From Tatumella sp. JGM118 (GTDB lineage: Bacteria > Pseudomonadota > Gammaproteobacteria > Enterobacterales > Enterobacteriaceae): DNA of 64,000 bases. This document shows, in pieces, positions 46,418 to 56,091 of this stretch; position 1 is the stretch's first letter; every line of letters begins with the position of its first letter. The position numbers and the translations under genes are program-made. Below the pieces are notes generated by a model. It had not been told where the DNA came from and made no database searches. It worked only from the letters and a program-made list of their open reading frames with translations. The DNA is taken from NCBI RefSeq assembly GCF_018257515.1, contig NZ_JAERJR010000006.1:124001-188000 (forward strand), read 5' to 3'.

Positions 46418-47956
46418 TTACTTCAGATCCGCATCATCAAAGTTAAATGAGGTATCCGGCATAATGTAGAAGCCGGTCAGATTTTTGTTGTTTGCAGACA
46501 CCAGTTTTTCCACCGCCAGCGGGATCCAGGGCTGGTCATGCCAGATACGGTCCTGAGCGTCTTTATACAGGGCCGATTTCTCTGCTTCGTTGGTGGTTTT
46601 CAGCGCATCGGTCAGGTCTTTATCGACGTTCGGGTTGCTGTAGAACGCGGTATTAAAGATGGCTGGTGGCCAGGACGTGGTGGCAAAGAGCGGGGTTAAT
46701 GCCCAGTCTGCTTCCCCGGTGGAGGCTGACCAGCCGGTATAGAACATACGGACACCGCTCTCTTTCTGTCCTTTATCTTCCACCTGTGAGGCACGCTGAC
46801 CGGCATCCATCGCCGTCACCTGAGCTTTTACGCCCACCTGTGCCAGCTGCTGCTGAACAAACTGCAGCACCTTCTGTGCCGTAGTGTAGTTATGGGATGA
46901 CCAGAGGGTGGTTTCAAAACCGTTCGGGTAACCGGCTTCTTTCAGCAGTTCACGGGCTTTGGCCGGGTCATATACCGGGGCCGGGAAGGTCTGTGCGTAG
47001 GCGATAGCCGGAGGCACAATACCGGTGGCCGGTGTGGCATAGCCGGAGAACGCGACTTTTACCAGCGCCTGGCGGTTAATGGCATAATTTAATGCCTCGC
47101 GTACTTTCGGGTCATTGAACGGTTTCTGCGTCACATTCAGGCTGATATAGCGCTGCATAATGGATGGCCAGGTCACGACATCCAGCTTACTGTCTTTTTT
47201 CAGTAACGGAGCCTGCTCGTAAGGGATCGGGAAAGCGACGGTGGCTTCACCGGTCTGCAGCATGGCGGCACGGGTATTGTTATCTTCTACCGGACGCCAG
47301 GTGATTTCATCCAGCTTCGGATAGCCTTTCTTCCAGTAGCCATCCCATTTTTTCACCTTCATATCATCGGTCGGATTCCAGCTGACAAACTGGTAAGGGC
47401 CGGTACCCACCGGGTGGAAACCGATATCTTTGCCGTATTTTTTCAGTGCCGCCGGTGAAATCATCACGGCAGACGGATGTGCCAGGTTATGGATAAAGGC
47501 GGAGAAAGGCTGTTTCAGGGTAACTTTGACCGTCAGCGGGTCAACGACATCGGTATGGGCGATATATTTAAACAGGTTATAGCGCTTCAGGTGATTGGCC
47601 GGGTTACTGGCACGATCGAGGTTCACCTTCACGGCTTCTGCATTAAAATCAGTCCCGTCCTGGAATTTCACGCCGGGACGTAACTTAAAGGTATACGTCA
47701 GGCCATCCGGGCTGACCGTATAGCTTTCGGCCAGCACGTTTTCCAGCTTCATATTCTTATCGAAACCAAACAGCCCCTGATAGAACGACTTGGCGACGCT
47801 CTGCGACAGGGTATCGTTCGCATCGTAAGGGTCCATCGTGGTGAAATCTGACAATACGGCAACCACGATATCTTTAGCCGCAAATGCGGGCAGTGAGACA
47901 CTGCTGCTGCCGATAATTCCCGCGGCGATCAGCCACTTAACCGTTTTCTGATTCAT
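46418..47956 (-). CDS. gsiB: Glutathione-binding periplasmic protein GsiB
   Basis: A 512-residue family-5 binding protein, identical in length to E. coli GsiB. The signal peptide ([21 protein letters not shown]) is followed by [25 protein letters not shown], listed in part, and the C-terminus has [14 protein letters not shown]. It captures glutathione in the periplasm. AGGAGAGCAGGACG precedes the ATG. It is the third gene of the operon. Confidence 0.93.
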   Translation of the reverse strand: MNQKTVKWLIAAGIIGSSSVSLPAFAAKDIVVAVLSDFTTMDPYDANDTLSQSVAKSFYQGLFGFDKNMKLENVLAESYTVSPDGLTYTFKLRPGVKFQDGTDFNAEAVKVNLDRASNPANHLKRYNLFKYIAHTDVVDPLTVKVTLKQPFSAFIHNLAHPSAVMISPAALKKYGKDIGFHPVGTGPYQFVSWNPTDDMKVKKWDGYWKKGYPKLDEITWRPVEDNNTRAAMLQTGEATVAFPIPYEQAPLLKKDSKLDVVTWPSIMQRYISLNVTQKPFNDPKVREALNYAINRQALVKVAFSGYATPATGIVPPAIAYAQTFPAPVYDPAKARELLKEAGYPNGFETTLWSSHNYTTAQKVLQFVQQQLAQVGVKAQVTAMDAGQRASQVEDKGQKESGVRMFYTGWSASTGEADWALTPLFATTSWPPAIFNTAFYSNPNVDKDLTDALKTTNEAEKSALYKDAQDRIWHDQPWIPLAVEKLVSANNKNLTGFYIMPDTSFNFDDADLK

Positions 47957-48021
47957 CGTCCTGCTCTCCTGTAATGGTGCTGTTGCCTGCCTGCCGGTCC
48001 CGCGCAGAGGGCTTCGTCACG

Positions 48022-49878
48022 TTAGCTAAAAGGGTGGCTGCTGTTAGCAACAAAATGCTGACCGGAAACGCGGGTCAGGGAAACGACCGGCGGAGATTCC
48101 CCGCGGGCATAGATGGCATCCGGCACGTCTTCTGCCTTCGTGGCAAAATGATGGCGCACCGCCTCCGGGTCTGCGACGGGGACAGCTGCCATCAGTTTAC
48201 GGGTATAGGGATGTTGCGGATTTTCAAACACGTCCTGACGCGAGCCGATTTCGACGATCTGTCCGAGATACATCACGGCCACCCGGTGGCTGATGCGTTC
48301 GACCACCGCCATATCATGAGAGATAAACAGAAAGGCGATACCGAATTCCTGCTGTAAATCCATCATCAGATTAACGATACGGGCCTGCACGGAGACATCC
48401 AGCGCAGACACGGACTCATCGGCTATCACAACTTTCGGGTTCAGGGCGAGGGCCCGGGCAATACAGATCCTCTGACGCTGTCCGCCGGAAAACTCATGGG
48501 GATAACGGGCGGCATGTTCGGCCTCGAGGCCGACACGTACCAGTAACTCTTCCACACGTTTTGCCGCGGCCGCCGGCTCCATCACCTTATGGACCAGTAA
48601 CGGCTCCATAATGGAATAGCCGATCGACTGCCTGGGATCGAGTGACGCATAGGGATCCTGGAAAATAAACTGAATATCCCGGCGCAAATGCGCCAGGGCG
48701 GCTCCGCTCAGGGTATCGATCCTCTGGCCGTTAAAGGTGATCGATCCGCCCTGACTTTCTACCAGTCGCAGCAGAGAGCGGCCGGTAGTGGATTTACCGC
48801 AGCCGGACTCCCCGACCAGCGCCAGGGTTTCTCCGGCGTAGAGATCAAAACTGATATGCTCCACCGCATGAACCTGTCGCTGAACGCGATTCAGCCAGCC
48901 GCCGCGGATATCGAAACGGGTAACCAGATCGCGCACCTCCAGTACCGGCGGGCGATCCCGTTGTACCGTATCCGGTTGTGTGCTGACCGGGGCGCTTTCT
49001 CCCGGCAGAATAAATTTTGCCGGCAGTGGCTGACCGCGCATGGCACCGAGTTTGGGTACCGCAGCCAGCAGTGCACGGGTGTAGTCCTGCCGGGGCTGGC
49101 GGAACAGTTCACGCAGTGGTGCGGATTCCACCTGGCGTCCGCGGTGCATGACCGTGACCTGATCGGCCATTTCTGCTACCACGCCCATATCGTGGGTGAT
49201 AAAAATCACCCCCATATGCATTTCCTGTTGCAACTCGCGGATCAGGTTCAGTATCTGGGCCTGGATAGTGACATCCAGCGCGGTGGTCGGTTCATCGGCA
49301 ATCAGCAGCGCCGGGCGGCAACTGAGTGCCATGGCTATCATGACACGCTGACGCATCCCCCCGGAGAGCTGGTGGGGATAGCGTTGCATGGTATCGGCTG
49401 CGGCCGGAATTCTTACGCGGTCCAGCAGTTCCCGGGCTTCACGCCAGGCCTGATGTGCGGTTTTACCCTGATGCAGCCGCAGCGATTCGGCAATCTGTTC
49501 ACCGACAGAAAAGACCGGGTTCAGTGACGTCATCGGTTCCTGAAAGATCATCGCGATATCAGATCCGCGGATCCGCCGCAACTGGTGCTGATCCGCACTC
49601 CCCAGATCAAACAGATCGCCATTGCGCCGGCGCAGCCAGCGATCGCCGGTCACCCGGCCACCGGCCTGCTGGATAAGCCCCATCAGCGCCAGCGAGGTGA
49701 CTGATTTACCGGAGCCGGATTCCCCGACCAGAGCCAGCGTTTCGCCGTGGCTGACGGACAGAGATAAGGAATCCACGGCCTGAAAAACCTGATTATCCTG
49801 ACGGAAGGTCACGCTCAGGTTTTCAGCCACCAGTACCCGGTCAGGATCGTGGAGCAGGGTCGTCTGCAAATCAGTCAT
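48022..49878 (-). CDS. gsiA: Glutathione ABC transporter ATPase GsiA (two ABC domains)
   Basis: A 618-residue double ABC ATPase (E. coli GsiA is 623). First domain: Walker A GESGSGKS, signature LSGGMRQRV, Walker [13 protein letters not shown]. Second domain: [26 protein letters not shown] and [11 protein letters not shown], the last with S where T/P is usual. The linker around residues 290-320 is proline-rich. It follows iaaA by 12 bp and energises GsiBCD. Confidence 0.94.
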   Translation of the reverse strand: MTDLQTTLLHDPDRVLVAENLSVTFRQDNQVFQAVDSLSLSVSHGETLALVGESGSGKSVTSLALMGLIQQAGGRVTGDRWLRRRNGDLFDLGSADQHQLRRIRGSDIAMIFQEPMTSLNPVFSVGEQIAESLRLHQGKTAHQAWREARELLDRVRIPAAADTMQRYPHQLSGGMRQRVMIAMALSCRPALLIADEPTTALDVTIQAQILNLIRELQQEMHMGVIFITHDMGVVAEMADQVTVMHRGRQVESAPLRELFRQPRQDYTRALLAAVPKLGAMRGQPLPAKFILPGESAPVSTQPDTVQRDRPPVLEVRDLVTRFDIRGGWLNRVQRQVHAVEHISFDLYAGETLALVGESGCGKSTTGRSLLRLVESQGGSITFNGQRIDTLSGAALAHLRRDIQFIFQDPYASLDPRQSIGYSIMEPLLVHKVMEPAAAAKRVEELLVRVGLEAEHAARYPHEFSGGQRQRICIARALALNPKVVIADESVSALDVSVQARIVNLMMDLQQEFGIAFLFISHDMAVVERISHRVAVMYLGQIVEIGSRQDVFENPQHPYTRKLMAAVPVADPEAVRHHFATKAEDVPDAIYARGESPPVVSLTRVSGQHFVANSSHPFS

Positions 49879-49890
49879 GCTATGTCCTCA

Positions 49891-50853
49891 TCAGGCTGGC
49901 GGATGACGGTAGATGGCCACCTGTGGAGGCTCATTACCGCTGGCGGAAGCCCGATACATCCCTTCGCTGTTAAACGGCAGAGCCAGGTTGCCATCGGCAT
50001 CGATAGCAATCAGACCGCCTTCTCCCTGCATCTCACCCAGCGTCTGCATCAGATGATCGCAGGCCTGCTCCAGAGAACTGTCGGCATAGTTCATCCGGGC
50101 AGAGATATCGTATCCGGCCTGAGTCAGAATAAAGACTTCACCGGTGCCGGTGCATGACACCGCGACCCGGCGGTCGGCATAGCAGCCGGCACCGGGCAGC
50201 GGGGTATCACCCACGCGCCCGGGGCGTTTGTTGGTCATTCCGCCGGTAGACGTGGCTGCCGCCAGCTGGCCGGCGCTATCCAGCGCAACAGCCCCGACGG
50301 TACCGAATTTGTTTCGCGGATCGATAGGGTCACCTTCCGGGGCGGGGGTATCCTCCTGATGATCCAGCAGAATATCGTCCTGCTGCAGTGCCTGTTGTAA
50401 CTGGGCGTAGCGTTCAGGGGTTGAGAAAAAATCGGGAGAAACCGTTTCCAGCCCCTGTTCGGCAGCAAATACATCGGCACCGGCACCGGCCAGTAAAACA
50501 TGAGGGGTGTTTTCCAGCACCGCCCGGGCAGCCAGCACAGGATTACGCACCCGACTGACGCAGGCCACGGCTCCGGCCTGGCGTGTCCGGCCATCCATCA
50601 CACAGGCATCCAGTTCATGGGTGGCCTGATGCGTAAACACCGACCCTTTACCGGCATTAAACAATGGACACTCTTCCAGCAGACGGACGGTTTCTGTCAC
50701 CGCATCCAGAGCACTGCCGCCGGCCAGCAATATCTGCTGACCGGCGCTGATGATGTCCTCTAAGGCCTGACGGTACTGTTGTTCTTTTTCTTTACTCAGC
50801 GCACGGCGGGTGATCGTTCCGGCTCCGCCATGGATCGCAATTACAGTTTTCAA
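49891..50853 (-). CDS. iaaA: Isoaspartyl peptidase/L-asparaginase IaaA
   Basis: A 320-residue N-terminal nucleophile hydrolase (E. coli IaaA 321). The autocleavage site is in KFGTVGAVALD: T185 becomes the N-terminal nucleophile of the beta subunit. The substrate-binding part has STGGMTNKRPGRVGDTPLPGAG, shown by its key TGG and RVGDTP. It removes beta-aspartyl residues from dipeptides and also hydrolyses asparagine and some gamma-glutamyl compounds. It heads iaaA-gsiABCD, as in E. coli, connecting peptide import with breakdown. Confidence 0.94.
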   Translation of the reverse strand: MKTVIAIHGGAGTITRRALSKEKEQQYRQALEDIISAGQQILLAGGSALDAVTETVRLLEECPLFNAGKGSVFTHQATHELDACVMDGRTRQAGAVACVSRVRNPVLAARAVLENTPHVLLAGAGADVFAAEQGLETVSPDFFSTPERYAQLQQALQQDDILLDHQEDTPAPEGDPIDPRNKFGTVGAVALDSAGQLAAATSTGGMTNKRPGRVGDTPLPGAGCYADRRVAVSCTGTGEVFILTQAGYDISARMNYADSSLEQACDHLMQTLGEMQGEGGLIAIDADGNLALPFNSEGMYRASASGNEPPQVAIYRHPPA

Positions 50854-51067
50854 ACGTTTTCCTTCCCGTCATAAAACAGCGGTGATTATCAGATGATATA
50901 TATTGATGATTTTTTGTGTTTTTTGACTATAAAAAGTGCAGCGCGGCTTGTAAAGCCCGACCCGTGATCGGGTTAATATCCTTTTGTTATGACAAGTAAA
51001 AAAATGGTCTGATAAAAACCGGAAAAGGGGAGTGCGGCGGCGGCAGTCAGGCCGCGGCCGCGCTAAA

Positions 51068-51865
51068 TCAGGATGACGACCGGAGCTGCGGGGTCGCAAA
51101 CCGGCGGTTTTCCAGCACCGGCAGAACCTCTCTGGCGTAATGCAGTCGTCCGGCATCGATATCGGCAAAAATCAGGGCCGGGGCTTCGGCTGCACTGGCG
51201 ATCACCACGCCCAGCGGGTCAGCGACCAGACTGTTACCGATATTCTTCGGCCCGCACTCTCCGACGGCAACCAGGTAACAGGTGTTTTCCAGCGCCCGGG
51301 TGGTGGTCAGCATTTGCCAGTGTTTTTCTTTGAGGGGGCCGCGTAACCAGGCGGCGGGCAGTACCAGTAAATCAGCCCCGTCGAGGGCCAGCCGTCGGGC
51401 CATTTCCGGAAAACGGATGTCATAACAGGTCATCAGACCGACGTTCATTCCGGCAACCGTAATCAGGGGCGGGATCTGTTGTCCGGCGTTTACCCGGGCG
51501 GATTCCTGCACGGCAAAAGCATCGTACAAATGCAGTTTTTCGTAGCGTGCAATAATCTGCCCCTGATGCAGGGCAAACAGGGTATTGATGGCCCGTTCGC
51601 CCGGGGCCGGCACATGCTGGGTAAATATAATGGTTAAACGGGAGCCTTCACTGGCGGCAAGTAACCGGCGCAGGAACGGACCCTCTTCCGGCTGGGCGGC
51701 CTCCACCACATAGGCCGGGGAGGTATTATCTCTGGCGAGAATAGCCTCCGGTAAGACCAGTAAATCGGCACCGGCCCTGGCGGCCTGCGCCATTAAGGCC
51801 AGACAGGTATCGGCATTTTCCTGCCATTCACGACTGACGGCGAACTGTCCGAGGGCAACTTTCAT
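51068..51865 (-). CDS. Deaminated glutathione amidase (Nit1/YbeM-type nitrilase superfamily)
   Basis: A 265-residue carbon-nitrogen hydrolase. The catalytic triad is visible as Glu in LLVLPEAI, Lys in RYEKLHLYD and Cys in LMTCYDIRFPE. These motifs fit the Nit1/YbeM branch, a repair enzyme that destroys deaminated glutathione. I start at the ATG of 51865 (MKVALGQFAVS), which has AGGA upstream; the frame extends to 51907 without a ribosome site. It lies upstream of the glutathione import operon on the same strand, separated by about 215 bp, which supports the glutathione connection. Omega-amidase (Nit2/YafV) is a less likely alternative. Confidence 0.82.
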   Translation of the reverse strand: MKVALGQFAVSREWQENADTCLALMAQAARAGADLLVLPEAILARDNTSPAYVVEAAQPEEGPFLRRLLAASEGSRLTIIFTQHVPAPGERAINTLFALHQGQIIARYEKLHLYDAFAVQESARVNAGQQIPPLITVAGMNVGLMTCYDIRFPEMARRLALDGADLLVLPAAWLRGPLKEKHWQMLTTTRALENTCYLVAVGECGPKNIGNSLVADPLGVVIASAAEAPALIFADIDAGRLHYAREVLPVLENRRFATPQLRSSS

Positions 51866-51943
51866 CAGGGTATCCTGTGCTAAGGGCGGTGATCCCATCA
51901 TAGGCAAAGAACGTTACGGTGACCACTCTTGCGACCCGGACGC

Positions 51944-52711
51944 TCAGGCGATCACTACCTCCACGCCCGCATCCGCCAGTTGCCGGGCCAGCAGGGCAGG
52001 CAACGGTTTGTCGGTTAACAACATATCAAACGCGGTAATACTGGCTATCCGTGCCGGAAAGACCTTACCGAATTTACTGCTGTCCATCACCAGTACCTTG
52101 CGGGCTGCGCGCTTCAGCGCATGATGTTTCATGGCCAGTTCATTAAGGTTATAGCAGGTTACGCCCTGATGTTCATCCAGCCCGGCGGCAGAGAGAAAAG
52201 CCAGCGTCGGGCAGAATTCTTCCAGCAACGAATGCGTCCCGGCCGGGGTGAAAATGGCATTATCCGGGTGGAACTCGCCACCGCTAAGGATGACCCGGCA
52301 GGCGGTTTTTTCCTGTAGTGCCAGGAAGGTATTCATGGACGCGGTGAGGGCAGTAAACGGCAAATCATGGCTGATGGCGGCGATAATATGCGGTGTTGTC
52401 GTTCCGCAATCAAAGAAGACCGTCTCATTTTTTGAGACTAAGGTGGCCGCCAGCTGCGCAATCTGCTTTTTTCTGGTGACCTGCCGCGTGGCCTGGTCCG
52501 AAATAAAATAGTGGCCGGTGGTGCGCTGAGTGGCACTGATAATATATCCGCCCAGTAATAATAACTGTTGCGGACACTGGCTGAGGTCCCGACGGACGGT
52601 CATTCCGGAAACGCCGAGCAACTCAGCGGCCCGGTGCAAATGGAGTCGCCCGGCAGCATGAATTTCCTGCAGCAGTCGCTGTATACGTTGTTCGCGTTTT
52701 GATTCCATCAT
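51944..52711 (-). CDS. deoR: Deoxyribose operon repressor DeoR
   Basis: A 255-residue DeoR-family repressor that resembles E. coli DeoR along its length: N-terminal HTH around LHRAAELLGVSGMTVRRDLS, then LLLGGYIIS, FFDCGTTTPHIIAAI, CRVILSGGEFHPDNAIF and SSKFGKVFPARI. E. coli DeoR binds deoxyribose-5-phosphate and controls deoCABD and nupG, none of which are in the window. The start is ATG 52711 (or 52708) behind AGGGA; the frame is open to 52855 but the extra residues look non-coding. Confidence 0.88.
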   Translation of the reverse strand: MMESKREQRIQRLLQEIHAAGRLHLHRAAELLGVSGMTVRRDLSQCPQQLLLLGGYIISATQRTTGHYFISDQATRQVTRKKQIAQLAATLVSKNETVFFDCGTTTPHIIAAISHDLPFTALTASMNTFLALQEKTACRVILSGGEFHPDNAIFTPAGTHSLLEEFCPTLAFLSAAGLDEHQGVTCYNLNELAMKHHALKRAARKVLVMDSSKFGKVFPARIASITAFDMLLTDKPLPALLARQLADAGVEVVIA

Positions 52712-52843
52712 TTCAGAGTCCCTGACCGTGGGGAGAGCGAATATTTCGCGGATGATTATGCGCTGCTTCCCTGGCCCTGTAAAAATTATCGGGGCAGAGT
52801 GAGAGACGGTCAGCGGTATTGATGCGGTAATAATACAAAGAAC

Positions 52844-52866
52844 ACTGCCGGCCACAGGCCGGCAGT
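52844..52866 (-). terminator. Terminator hairpin of psiE-family gene
   Basis: A perfect 10-bp stem (ACTGCCGGCC / GGCCGGCAGT) with an ACA loop, 13 bp after the stop on the minus strand, followed by the T-rich GTTCTTTGTATT. Confidence 0.7.
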
Positions 52867-52879
52867 CCGGGGGCGGGGG

Positions 52880-53275
52880 TTAACTGTCTTCGTCGGCTTC
52901 GTGTTTTTTATACGGGAATTTGTGGTGACCATAGCGGACAATCAGTACGGCCACGCCCAGCAGGACGATCCCCAGGGAATACAGCACGATTTCCTGCGGT
53001 TTGATATCGCTGGGTTCGGTCATCAGATGGCGGGCAATACCGACCATCGCGATATAGAGTGGCATACGTACCGGTAACTGACCCATCTTCCAGTAGGTTT
53101 CTGTCATCGAAATAAATTCAAGGTACATAAACAACAGCAGGATATCGCTGACCGTGATATGGCGTTCCATGATCATGGTGACGACATGGCTCACTAAAGC
53201 AATAATGGTGGAAATCAGGATGACCATTAAACCGCTTTTTTCGATCACTGAAGGGATATTGCCGGGGAACTTCAT
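52880..53275 (-). CDS. psiE: PsiE-family phosphate-starvation-type membrane protein
   Basis: A 131-residue inner-membrane protein with four hydrophobic segments (about residues 13-35, 42-60, 68-84 and 93-112) and a charged C-terminal tail. The mid-region LLLFMYLEFISMTETYW and RMPLYIAMVGIARHL match the PsiE family pattern (LYFEFIA and RYFVYIGITAIVRL in E. coli). The function of PsiE is not known; the E. coli gene responds to phosphate starvation. GGAG precedes the ATG. It is single, with its own terminator. Confidence 0.78.
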   Translation of the reverse strand: MKFPGNIPSVIEKSGLMVILISTIIALVSHVVTMIMERHITVSDILLLFMYLEFISMTETYWKMGQLPVRMPLYIAMVGIARHLMTEPSDIKPQEIVLYSLGIVLLGVAVLIVRYGHHKFPYKKHEADEDS

Positions 53276-53508
53276 GGGTTATCTCCGAATTGATACAGGG
53301 GTCATTATTCTCCCGGATAAATGTTATAAAAATCATCGCGCCAGCGCGATAATTTACTGCTACCAGGTGTTGCAGACCCCGCCAGGCTGACAGACCCGGT
53401 GACCGGCCGGAACACCGGCTCCGGGACGGGCTCACCGCGCTCTGTGACAATTGCTGTAAAAAACAGCAACTAAACCCGGGGGTGCTGGATTAGCCGCCAG
53501 AGATACCT

Positions 53509-53514
53509 TATAAT
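53509..53514 (+). promoter_or_regulatory. -10 element of the tRNA-Ile2 gene
   Basis: TATAAT lies 14 bp upstream of the tRNA 5' end and is followed by a GC-rich CCCCGCC stretch typical of stringently controlled stable-RNA promoters. No good -35 hexamer is visible. Confidence 0.65.
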
Positions 53515-53528
53515 CCCCGCCACTCACT

Positions 53529-53604
53529 GGCCCCTTAGCTCAGTGGTTAGAGCAGGCGACTCATAATCGCTTGGTCGCTGGTTCAAGTCCAGCAGGGGCC
53601 ACCA
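53529..53604 (+). tRNA. ileX: tRNA-Ile2 (anticodon CAT, lysidine-modified type)
   Basis: A 76-nt tRNA with encoded CCA. The acceptor stem is GGCCCCT paired to AGGGGCC, the D-loop has AGCTCAGTGGTTAGAGC, the anticodon loop is CTCATAA and the T-arm is GGTTCAAGTCC. The sequence agrees with E. coli ileX as I recall it, so the CAT anticodon is read as Ile (AUA) after lysidine modification rather than Met. The island that follows suggests it serves as an integration site. Confidence 0.93.
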
Positions 53605-53631
53605 GATTCTTCCTGTGAATTCAGGACATTA

Positions 53632-53656
53632 AGCCACTCTCCGGAGTGGCTTTTTT
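53632..53656 (+). terminator. Intrinsic terminator after tRNA-Ile2
   Basis: AGCCACTC, loop TCCG, GAGTGGCT, followed by TTTTTT: a standard rho-independent terminator 27 bp after the tRNA. Confidence 0.88.
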
Positions 53657-53707
53657 GTTGGCTGAATATCCGTTGGCAGCAAAATGGCAGCAGAATTGCA
53701 GCTACTA

Positions 53708-54045
53708 TCAACAAAATTTAATATTACCTCTCGCAGAAGTTGCGAAGTCCTGCAGATTGCTGAGTTGATCGCGCAGGCTGCCGAACATATCAGACAGCGA
53801 CTCATCAACTCGTTTCAGGGTCAGCGTAAGTTCAGTGCGGCGCGGCATCCCGCAGGCAAAAAATTCCGTTTTGGTCTGGCTCCGGCTCCCGATGACAAAC
53901 ATGTCATAAATGGTGCCGCTGCCCTCAATCAAAGGCCATGCCTTACCCGACCCGGTTCTGCCATTTTTTCCAGCGCCAGCAGTGACAACCTGCCGCCGGT
54001 GACTTCCGGCAGTAGCACGCCGGACAACGTCAGCGAGTCGTTATC
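53708..54045 (-). pseudogene. P2-like tail protein gpU remnant, frameshifted
   Basis: The minus strand encodes two pieces of a P2 gpU-like tail protein in different frames. Frame one has DSLTLSGVLLPEVTGGRLS and LEKMAEPGR. Frame two, from about 53932, has IEGSGTIYDMFVIG, FFACGMPRRTELTLTLKRVDESL. In P2 gpU, as recalled, these parts are continuous (ITLAGVLYPELTGG ... GTGMIYGMYVI ... RKIDFTLSLTRVDESL). The 5' end is missing and joins a tail-sheath fragment. It is a dead prophage gene. Confidence 0.82.
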
Positions 54046-54358
54046 CGGACCACATTTGCGCTTCTGCCATCGTGTACATGAGCACCTGCGCGGTGCGGGT
54101 GTAACACTCAAACTGAAAGAGCGCATCATCACTGAGTCAGCGGGAACCCCGGAAGCGGAAGCCGTCTTTTCGGATCAGCGCGGTCACGTCATTCTGGTTC
54201 AGCAGGCCCACATCAGTTGCCGGATCCTGCAGGTTCCGGCAAGCGTCTTTTGAAATGCCGGTGACACCGTTCACGCCGATGTTTGGCAGGGATTTATGCC
54301 AGCCGGTCTGCTCGTCGATTTTCTCAATGCGCACGCCGTGGTGATAATCCTGTGCCAT
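54046..54358 (-). pseudogene. P2-like tail sheath protein FI remnant, internally deleted
   Basis: Starts [15 protein letters not shown] like the FI N-terminus, then jumps to [21 protein letters not shown] and [12 protein letters not shown], which in P2 FI lie about 200 residues later. A frame change then leads to [25 protein letters not shown]. So a large in-frame-like deletion and a frameshift have occurred, and the 3' part has been lost at the junction with the gpU remnant. P2 order (FI before U) is kept; genes between them are gone. Confidence 0.82.
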
Positions 54359-54477
54359 GTGGCGGTTCTTTTGTGAAGGGGTTCCGCTATGGTCAGGTCT
54401 CAGGGAAGGGAAATCATGCTGTTGGCATCGTGTGGCAGCTGACACCACGGGCAAATTGTGTTACCCGTGGTGAGCAT

Positions 54478-54792
54478 TCAGAAAAGCCAGCGTCCCGCAT
54501 GGGCTGACTCTGTAAACATTCTTATGGTCAGAGGCTTTTTTTCCTGCTTCACGGGCGCGCGTGATAACAGCGAAGGAGTTTTCCAGGGGAAATAAGCGGC
54601 AGTACTGAAGCCTTCTGGCTCTACGTTGAAGTCATGAAAAAACTTCTCCGCCATCTCTGCGATATCATCCGCCTCATACTGCTCCTGAAGAATGTCATCG
54701 TCGCCGACTTCAATTTTCTTAAACAAGAGGGTCGTCACCAGCGGCAGCTCACGCAGAATGAAGTCGCGCACCGCATCAGGGGTTGCTGTCAT
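54478..54792 (-). CDS. DUF1493-family small protein, copy 1
   Basis: A protein of about 104 residues of the DUF1493 family: IRDFILRELPLV-like N-terminus, then DDDILQEQYEADDIAEMAEKFFHDFNVEPEGFSTAAYFP, in which the acidic helix and the FNVxxxGFxxxxYFP strand are family-typical, and ending MFTESAHAGRWLF. The family is of unknown function and common beside STM2901-family genes in Salmonella-type islands. The start may be ATG 54792 or the GTG at 54801 that overlaps the upstream stop. A related gene lies at 63507. Confidence 0.75.
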   Translation of the reverse strand: MTATPDAVRDFILRELPLVTTLLFKKIEVGDDDILQEQYEADDIAEMAEKFFHDFNVEPEGFSTAAYFPWKTPSLLSRAPVKQEKKPLTIRMFTESAHAGRWLF

Positions 54793-54797
54793 ATTAT

Positions 54798-55253
54798 TCA
54801 CCAGATTTTATCCTCCGGGCGCACAATCAGGTTATAGAGATGGACGGTGCGAAAACTGATTTGTGCGACATCTTTTGCCAGAATAACCCATCCGACAACG
54901 GGCACGGCCCTGCCCACAAACGCGCCCAGATTATTCACCCAGAAAATTTTCAGCCTGCGAAGGCTGAAGGATTTGGCGGTCAGGGTTGGCAGAATGCGGC
55001 GCCGGAATTGGCAGGACAGGTGCTTGCGGAAAAAGATCGAAGCAACAGAAGTGCCGGGGGTTGCCGTATTGGGCTTGCCCGGTACGTTGATATTATTGTT
55101 GCCCAGGATGAGCCCCGCAACGGCTACAATATCCTGCACGCCCAGCTGTTTCTGCGTCTCGTCAACCAGCACCCGGAACAGCAATTCCTGCGGCGTCAGA
55201 TTAGGCAGCCCATTAAAATAATATGTCCCTTTGAGTTCCTCAGTTGTATCCAT
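54798..55253 (-). CDS. STM2901-family protein
   Basis: A 151-residue protein: TEELKGTYYFNGLPNLTPQELLFRVLVDETQKQLG, then a basic middle and the conserved C-terminus LGAFVGRAVPVVGWVILAKDVAQI with YNLIVRPEDKIW at the end (quoted in parts). I recall this as the STM2901 family, paired with DUF1493 genes, function unknown. One or two hydrophobic segments in the C-terminal third suggest membrane contact. A decayed relative of its C-terminus lies at about 60531-60783. The ATG is preceded by GGAATC-type sequence, weakly like a ribosome site. Confidence 0.75.
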   Translation of the reverse strand: MDTTEELKGTYYFNGLPNLTPQELLFRVLVDETQKQLGVQDIVAVAGLILGNNNINVPGKPNTATPGTSVASIFFRKHLSCQFRRRILPTLTAKSFSLRRLKIFWVNNLGAFVGRAVPVVGWVILAKDVAQISFRTVHLYNLIVRPEDKIW

Positions 55254-55294
55254 ATCAACGGATTCCTTTCTGCAGATATTTGACAGATTTTAGA

Positions 55295-55455
55295 TTAACA
55301 TTTGTACAGGCAGGAGGCTAATATGTTTCTGGTTCTGCCTTCAGGCAGGTTTACCGGCCAACTGATATCCGGTGCGTTTGACAGATCTGTTGCCTGAATA
55401 TATTTCATCCATGCCGTAAGCGAAGTTTTATCCACCTTTGTGAATCGCCACGAGT
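55295..55455 (-). pseudogene. C-terminal fragment of an unknown protein cut by an IS
   Basis: A minus-strand frame ending WPVNLPEGRTRNILASCLY-KC with the run NSWRFTKVDKTSLTAWMKY before it. It has protein-like composition but its 5' part is cut off where the IS3-type sequence begins near 55456. It directly precedes the STM2901/DUF1493 pair and may be the end of an effector-like gene. I do not recognise the family. Confidence 0.45.
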
Positions 55456-55503
55456 TTAACAGACACCCCGGAGTCATTTAAGATGCCTTAAATAGAGGTG
55501 CCC

Positions 55504-55754
55504 ATGAGCGGTAAGCGTTATCGCGAAGGGTTTAAAATTGAAGCAGTCAAACAGGTTGTTGATCGCGGTCATTCTGTTTCCAGCGTTGCTACACGTCTCG
55601 ATATCACCACCCACAGCCTTTACGCCTGGATACAGAAGTACGGTCCGGACTCATCCACTCATAAAGAACAGTCAGATGCTCTGGCCGGGATCCGCCGTCT
55701 CCAGAAAGAGCTGAAGCGGGTTACCGACGAACGGGACATATTAAAAAAAGCCGT
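55504..55754 (+). pseudogene. IS3-family transposase OrfA, truncated
   Basis: Encodes MSGKRYREGFKIEAVKQVV, HSVSSVATRLDITTHSLYAWI (helix-turn-helix) and the coiled coil RRLQKELKRVTDERDILKKA, standard for IS3 OrfA, then runs into IS30 sequence before the usual end. GAGG precedes the ATG at 55504. Confidence 0.85.
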
Positions 55755-56091
55755 TGCAGATTCAATTGGTCAACGCAACAGTCATGTTAAAACATGGGGT
55801 TGCGGAGGATTTTTGAATGAGACGAACATTTACAGTAAAGGAAAAAGTATCTGTTTTTGAACTGTGGAAGAACGGAACAGGCTTCAGTGAAATAGCTAAT
55901 ATCCAGGGTTCAAAACCAGGAACAATCTTCACTATGTTAAGAGATACTGGCGGCATAAAACCAAATGAACGCAAGCCAGCTTTAGCTCACCTGACACTGT
56001 CTGAGCGCGAAGAAATACGAGCCGGTTTGTCAGCCAAAATTAGCATTCGTGCGATAGCTACGGCACTAAATCGTAGTCCTTCCACGATCTA
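55755..56091 (+). pseudogene. IS30-family left end and transposase N-terminus, truncated
   Basis: Begins with an IS30-like left inverted repeat (GATTCAATTGGTCAACGC near 55758), followed by the transposase start at 55817: MRRTFTVKEKVSVFELWKNG, FSEIANIQGSKPGTIFTMLRDTGG and HLTLSEREEIRAGLSAK. This is close to E. coli IS30 for 90 codons; the frame then stops where the sequence switches to IS3 OrfB. Confidence 0.88.

Noticed and set aside
53529-53604. tRNA with CAT anticodon as elongator or initiator tRNA-Met
   Set aside because: The body matches tRNA-Ile2 (GGCCCC acceptor and AGGCGACTCATAATCG arm) rather than either tRNA-Met as I recall them.
53581-53604. Attachment-site duplication of the tRNA 3' end
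   Set aside because: I looked for a second copy of the GTTCAAGTCC-to-CCACCA segment in the island and did not see one within the window; no integrase is present either.
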